Assembly (NCBI GenBank): GCA_004195305.1
Contig: SDWN01000643.1
Span: 1 to 8,132, forward strand
Direction of reading: 5' to 3'
Length of the DNA stretch: 8,132 bases
From: Neptunomonas sp.
GTDB lineage: Bacteria; Pseudomonadota; Gammaproteobacteria; Pseudomonadales; Balneatricaceae
The notes under the pieces are model-generated. The model worked only from the letters and a program-made list of their open reading frames with translations, did not search any database and was not told the DNA's origin. The position numbers and the translations under genes are program-made. Shown here in pieces: positions 6,142 through 8,132 of this stretch (position 1 is its first letter; the number at the start of each line of letters is the position of its first letter).

Positions 6142-7242
6142 TCAGCTTGAGGCATCGGTGAGGCTAGGTTTAAGCACCCGGATCCTGTACGCCTGATCAT
6201 CGGTTGCATCGATAGACAGCAGCCGGTGGCCGGTTTGTTGGCACCAGTCCGGGATATCATCCAGCGTTGAGGGATCATCGGCGAGCAGGATAACTTCGAC
6301 GCCGTGCGGCAATTGTTCGAGGCGCTGCTGCAACCGCATCATCGGTAACGGACAGACCAACCCCCGGGTATCGATCTCGATCCGATCCCGACTCTGGCGC
6401 AGCTCCCGCTTGGCTTGCTGCCACAATTGATCAAGGGTGGCCTCATCGCTGTCAGCCATGACCACCCCCTGCGCTGCGGCCAACTGCTCCACCCGGCGAA
6501 AACGCAGCTCGAACTTCTGATTAGACTGGCGCAGCAACTGCTCGGAATCCCGTTTCAGGTGTCGCACCAGGTTGACACAGGAAAACAGCAGATCGCCCAG
6601 TTCGTCGGCTATCTCGGCATCGTCGCCACCCGCCAGTGCCTGGCGCAGCTCGATCATTTCGGCGTCCAGGTTGTCCAATACGGGCTCGAGCTGGCACCAG
6701 TCAAAACCGACCGAGGCGGCGCGTTTTTGCAGTTTATGGGCTCGCATCAGCGCGGGCATGGCGCTGGATATATCGTCCAGAACCGACGCCTGTGTGACTG
6801 CCGAGCGCGCAGTTTCTCCGCTACTATTTCCAGTCTCTTTTTCGGCTCTCTCTTCGGTCTTGATCCGCTCCCAGCTCTGCTTAATCTGGGCCGGGCTTAA
6901 GCTTGGCCCTTTGCCGAAACTGGCGAAGCTGCCATCGGGGTAGACATGCGGATGGCGGCGTAACAGTTTGGCCACCAGGCCATCGATAATATCGGCAAAC
7001 TGGAACCGCCCCTGCTCGGCACAGATCTGGGCGTAGAACACCACCTGAAACAGCAGATCGCCCAATTCATCCTGCAGGTGGGGATAATCCTGGCGCTCGA
7101 TGGTATCGATCACCTCATACACTTCATCCAGGGTATGCGGCACGATCGAGGCCAGATCCTGTTGCCGGTCCCAGGGACAACCAAATTTCGGATCCCGCAA
7201 CTGAGTCATCAGCCGCAACAGATCATCGAGCTGATGAGGCAT
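6142..7242 (-). CDS. mazG: MazG nucleotide pyrophosphohydrolase fused to a TusA/SirA-like domain
   Basis: The 366-aa protein is about 100 residues longer than usual MazG (roughly 260-275 aa). Residues 1-280 are a full tandem-domain MazG: RDPKFGCPWDRQQ near the start, DEVYEV...DELGDLLFQVVF (39-69) as the first metal-binding helix pair, KLLRRHPHVYPDG (92-104), SVGFDW (177-182) and a second DELGDLLF (213-220). MazG hydrolyses NTPs to NMP and pyrophosphate and in E. coli affects ppGpp-dependent stress. A low-complexity linker lies at about 132-153. Residues 288-358 match TusA/SirA: DTRGLVCPLPMM with the active-type C297 of the CPxP motif, then LLADDPSTLDDIPDWC. TusA proteins carry sulfur for tRNA thiolation and sulfur oxidation. 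There is no frameshift or stop between the domains, so it is a true fusion. The start ATG overlaps the relA TGA by one base (TGATG), so translation is probably coupled. Confidence 0.93.
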   Translation of the reverse strand: MPHQLDDLLRLMTQLRDPKFGCPWDRQQDLASIVPHTLDEVYEVIDTIERQDYPHLQDELGDLLFQVVFYAQICAEQGRFQFADIIDGLVAKLLRRHPHVYPDGSFASFGKGPSLSPAQIKQSWERIKTEERAEKETGNSSGETARSAVTQASVLDDISSAMPALMRAHKLQKRAASVGFDWCQLEPVLDNLDAEMIELRQALAGGDDAEIADELGDLLFSCVNLVRHLKRDSEQLLRQSNQKFELRFRRVEQLAAAQGVVMADSDEATLDQLWQQAKRELRQSRDRIEIDTRGLVCPLPMMRLQQRLEQLPHGVEVILLADDPSTLDDIPDWCQQTGHRLLSIDATDDQAYRIRVLKPSLTDASS

Positions 7243-8132
7243 CAGTGCGCACCCGGAAGCTGACGGTGCACATCGGTAATATTGGGCAGCTGGCCCACCT
7301 TATCCAGCACCCGACCCAGGTCCTGCAGACGTTTTATTTCGATCGAGATCAGCACCCGCGCGGTGCCCTGCTTGGTATCTGTATTGGTGTTCACCGCATG
7401 CACATTAACCCGCTCAGCGGCCAGCACAACCATAATATCGCGAAGCAGTCCGTTGCGATCGAGGGCGTCGATCCGAATATCGACACTATAAGCCTGACCC
7501 GCGTCTTCATCACCCCAGCTCACTTCGATCATCCGCTCATGATTGTTCGATTCGAGTTGCAGCGCGTTGAGGCAATCCTGACGGTGGATAGATACACCCC
7601 GGCCCTGGGTGATATAGCCGACAATCGGATCGCCAGGCACCGGCTTGCAGCAACTGGCGATCACCGTCAGCAGGTTACCCACCCCTTGAATCGACACATC
7701 ACCCTTGGGACGGGTGCTGCTAACCCGCTCTGTTTTCAGATCCAGAGCCAGCTGCTCATCGGCAACTACGCTCTGTGAGGGACTATTGTGCTCAATCTGC
7801 CGCTGCGCGGCGCCCAGCAACTGGCTCAGTCTGAAGTCACCGGCGCCTACCGCCGCGGAGAGATCGTCCAGATCGGTATAGCCCTGTTGCTCAGCCAGTT
7901 GATGCAGGTTCAACTGCGGTACGGCCAGACGTTTGATTTCGCGCTCAATCAGGTGCCGTCCTTCGTAAATATTCTGGTCTCGGTTCTGTTCCTTGAACCA
8001 GTTTCGTATTTTAGCCCGTGCCCGCGCGGAATAGACATAACCCAGATTCGAGTTCATCCAGTCCCGGCTCGGCCCGCCGTGCTTGGCGGTCATAATAACC
8101 ACCTGATCACCGGTTTTTAATTTGGCCGTCAA
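7242..8132 (-). CDS. relA: RelA, (p)ppGpp synthetase, C-terminal part
   Basis: The frame is open to the right edge. The TTG at 8132 is only the edge of the window, since the text begins inside the TGS domain (LKTGDQVVIMTAKHGGPSRDW). The 296 visible residues then run through a helical region (WFKEQNRDQNIYEGR...), the zinc-finger domain with C161, C162, H183 and C187 (VIASCCKPVPGDPIVGYITQGRG), and a C-terminal ACT domain at about 215-292 (VDIRIDALDRNGLLRDI...). These regulatory domains bind the stalled ribosome and uncharged tRNA and control synthesis of (p)ppGpp by the N-terminal half, which lies outside the window. The GYITQGRGVSIH sequence is of the RelA type, not the SpoT type. It is the first visible gene of the minus-strand array and runs directly into mazG. 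Confidence 0.93.
   Translation of the reverse strand: MTAKLKTGDQVVIMTAKHGGPSRDWMNSNLGYVYSARARAKIRNWFKEQNRDQNIYEGRHLIEREIKRLAVPQLNLHQLAEQQGYTDLDDLSAAVGAGDFRLSQLLGAAQRQIEHNSPSQSVVADEQLALDLKTERVSSTRPKGDVSIQGVGNLLTVIASCCKPVPGDPIVGYITQGRGVSIHRQDCLNALQLESNNHERMIEVSWGDEDAGQAYSVDIRIDALDRNGLLRDIMVVLAAERVNVHAVNTNTDTKQGTARVLISIEIKRLQDLGRVLDKVGQLPNITDVHRQLPGAH

Noticed and set aside
6415..6900. 161-aa plus-strand open frame opposite mazG
   Set aside because: It is a shadow of the conserved MazG coding sequence; no ribosome site or family.
7245..7778. 177-aa plus-strand open frame opposite relA
   Set aside because: It is a shadow of the RelA zinc-finger and ACT domains.

Overview
This window looks like part of a moderately GC-rich gammaproteobacterial chromosome. 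The relA C-terminus has the gammaproteobacterial RelA-type zinc-finger sequence, relA is followed directly by mazG as in many gammaproteobacteria, and a BatD-type aerotolerance gene sits on the other side. No phage genes, transposases, CRISPR arrays, rRNA or tRNA genes were seen. Genus and species cannot be told from the sequence alone.

Layout. Positions 1-1521 (+) hold the 3' part of batD, open at the left edge. Positions 1522-1700 are a short convergent intergenic region with two tandem copies (80-bp period) of a REPIN-like element, each made of two REP half-sites facing each other. A small uncharacterised gene (71 or 81 aa) lies at 1701-1916 (-). The rest, 2078-8132, is one long minus-strand array, read from right to left: relA (C-terminal half, open at the right edge), mazG fused to a TusA/SirA-like domain, a tiny two-helix membrane protein gene disrupted at a run of eight G's, a LuxE-family acyl-protein synthetase, a B12-binding-type radical SAM enzyme, and an NnrU/Z-ISO-family membrane protein. 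Most junctions are overlapping or nearly so: TGATG between relA and mazG, 30 nt between mazG and the small gene, TAATG between the small gene and luxE-like, and an 8-nt overlap between the radical SAM gene and nnrU-like. The one larger gap is 108 nt, between luxE-like and radical SAM. An operon is therefore likely, perhaps with an internal promoter or processing site in that gap.

How the genes may work together. relA and mazG are stress and nucleotide-pool genes. The downstream part (membrane peptide, acyl-activating enzyme, radical SAM enzyme, heme-type membrane protein) looks like a separate module added behind them. An ATP-dependent acyl- or aryl-acid activating enzyme, an anaerobic-type radical enzyme and a membrane redox or isomerase protein together suggest modification of a hydrophobic acyl or tetrapyrrole-like substrate at the membrane. 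This is inference; no substrate can be read from the sequence.

The most notable observations are: (1) the two-helix membrane protein gene, whose halves lie in different frames joined at a G8 tract (phase variation, frameshifting, or a homopolymer sequencing error); (2) the MazG-TusA fusion; (3) the LuxE-like/radical SAM/NnrU module; (4) a five-unit 12-bp tandem repeat coding for a charged N-terminal extension of the LuxE-like protein; and (5) the REPIN pair.
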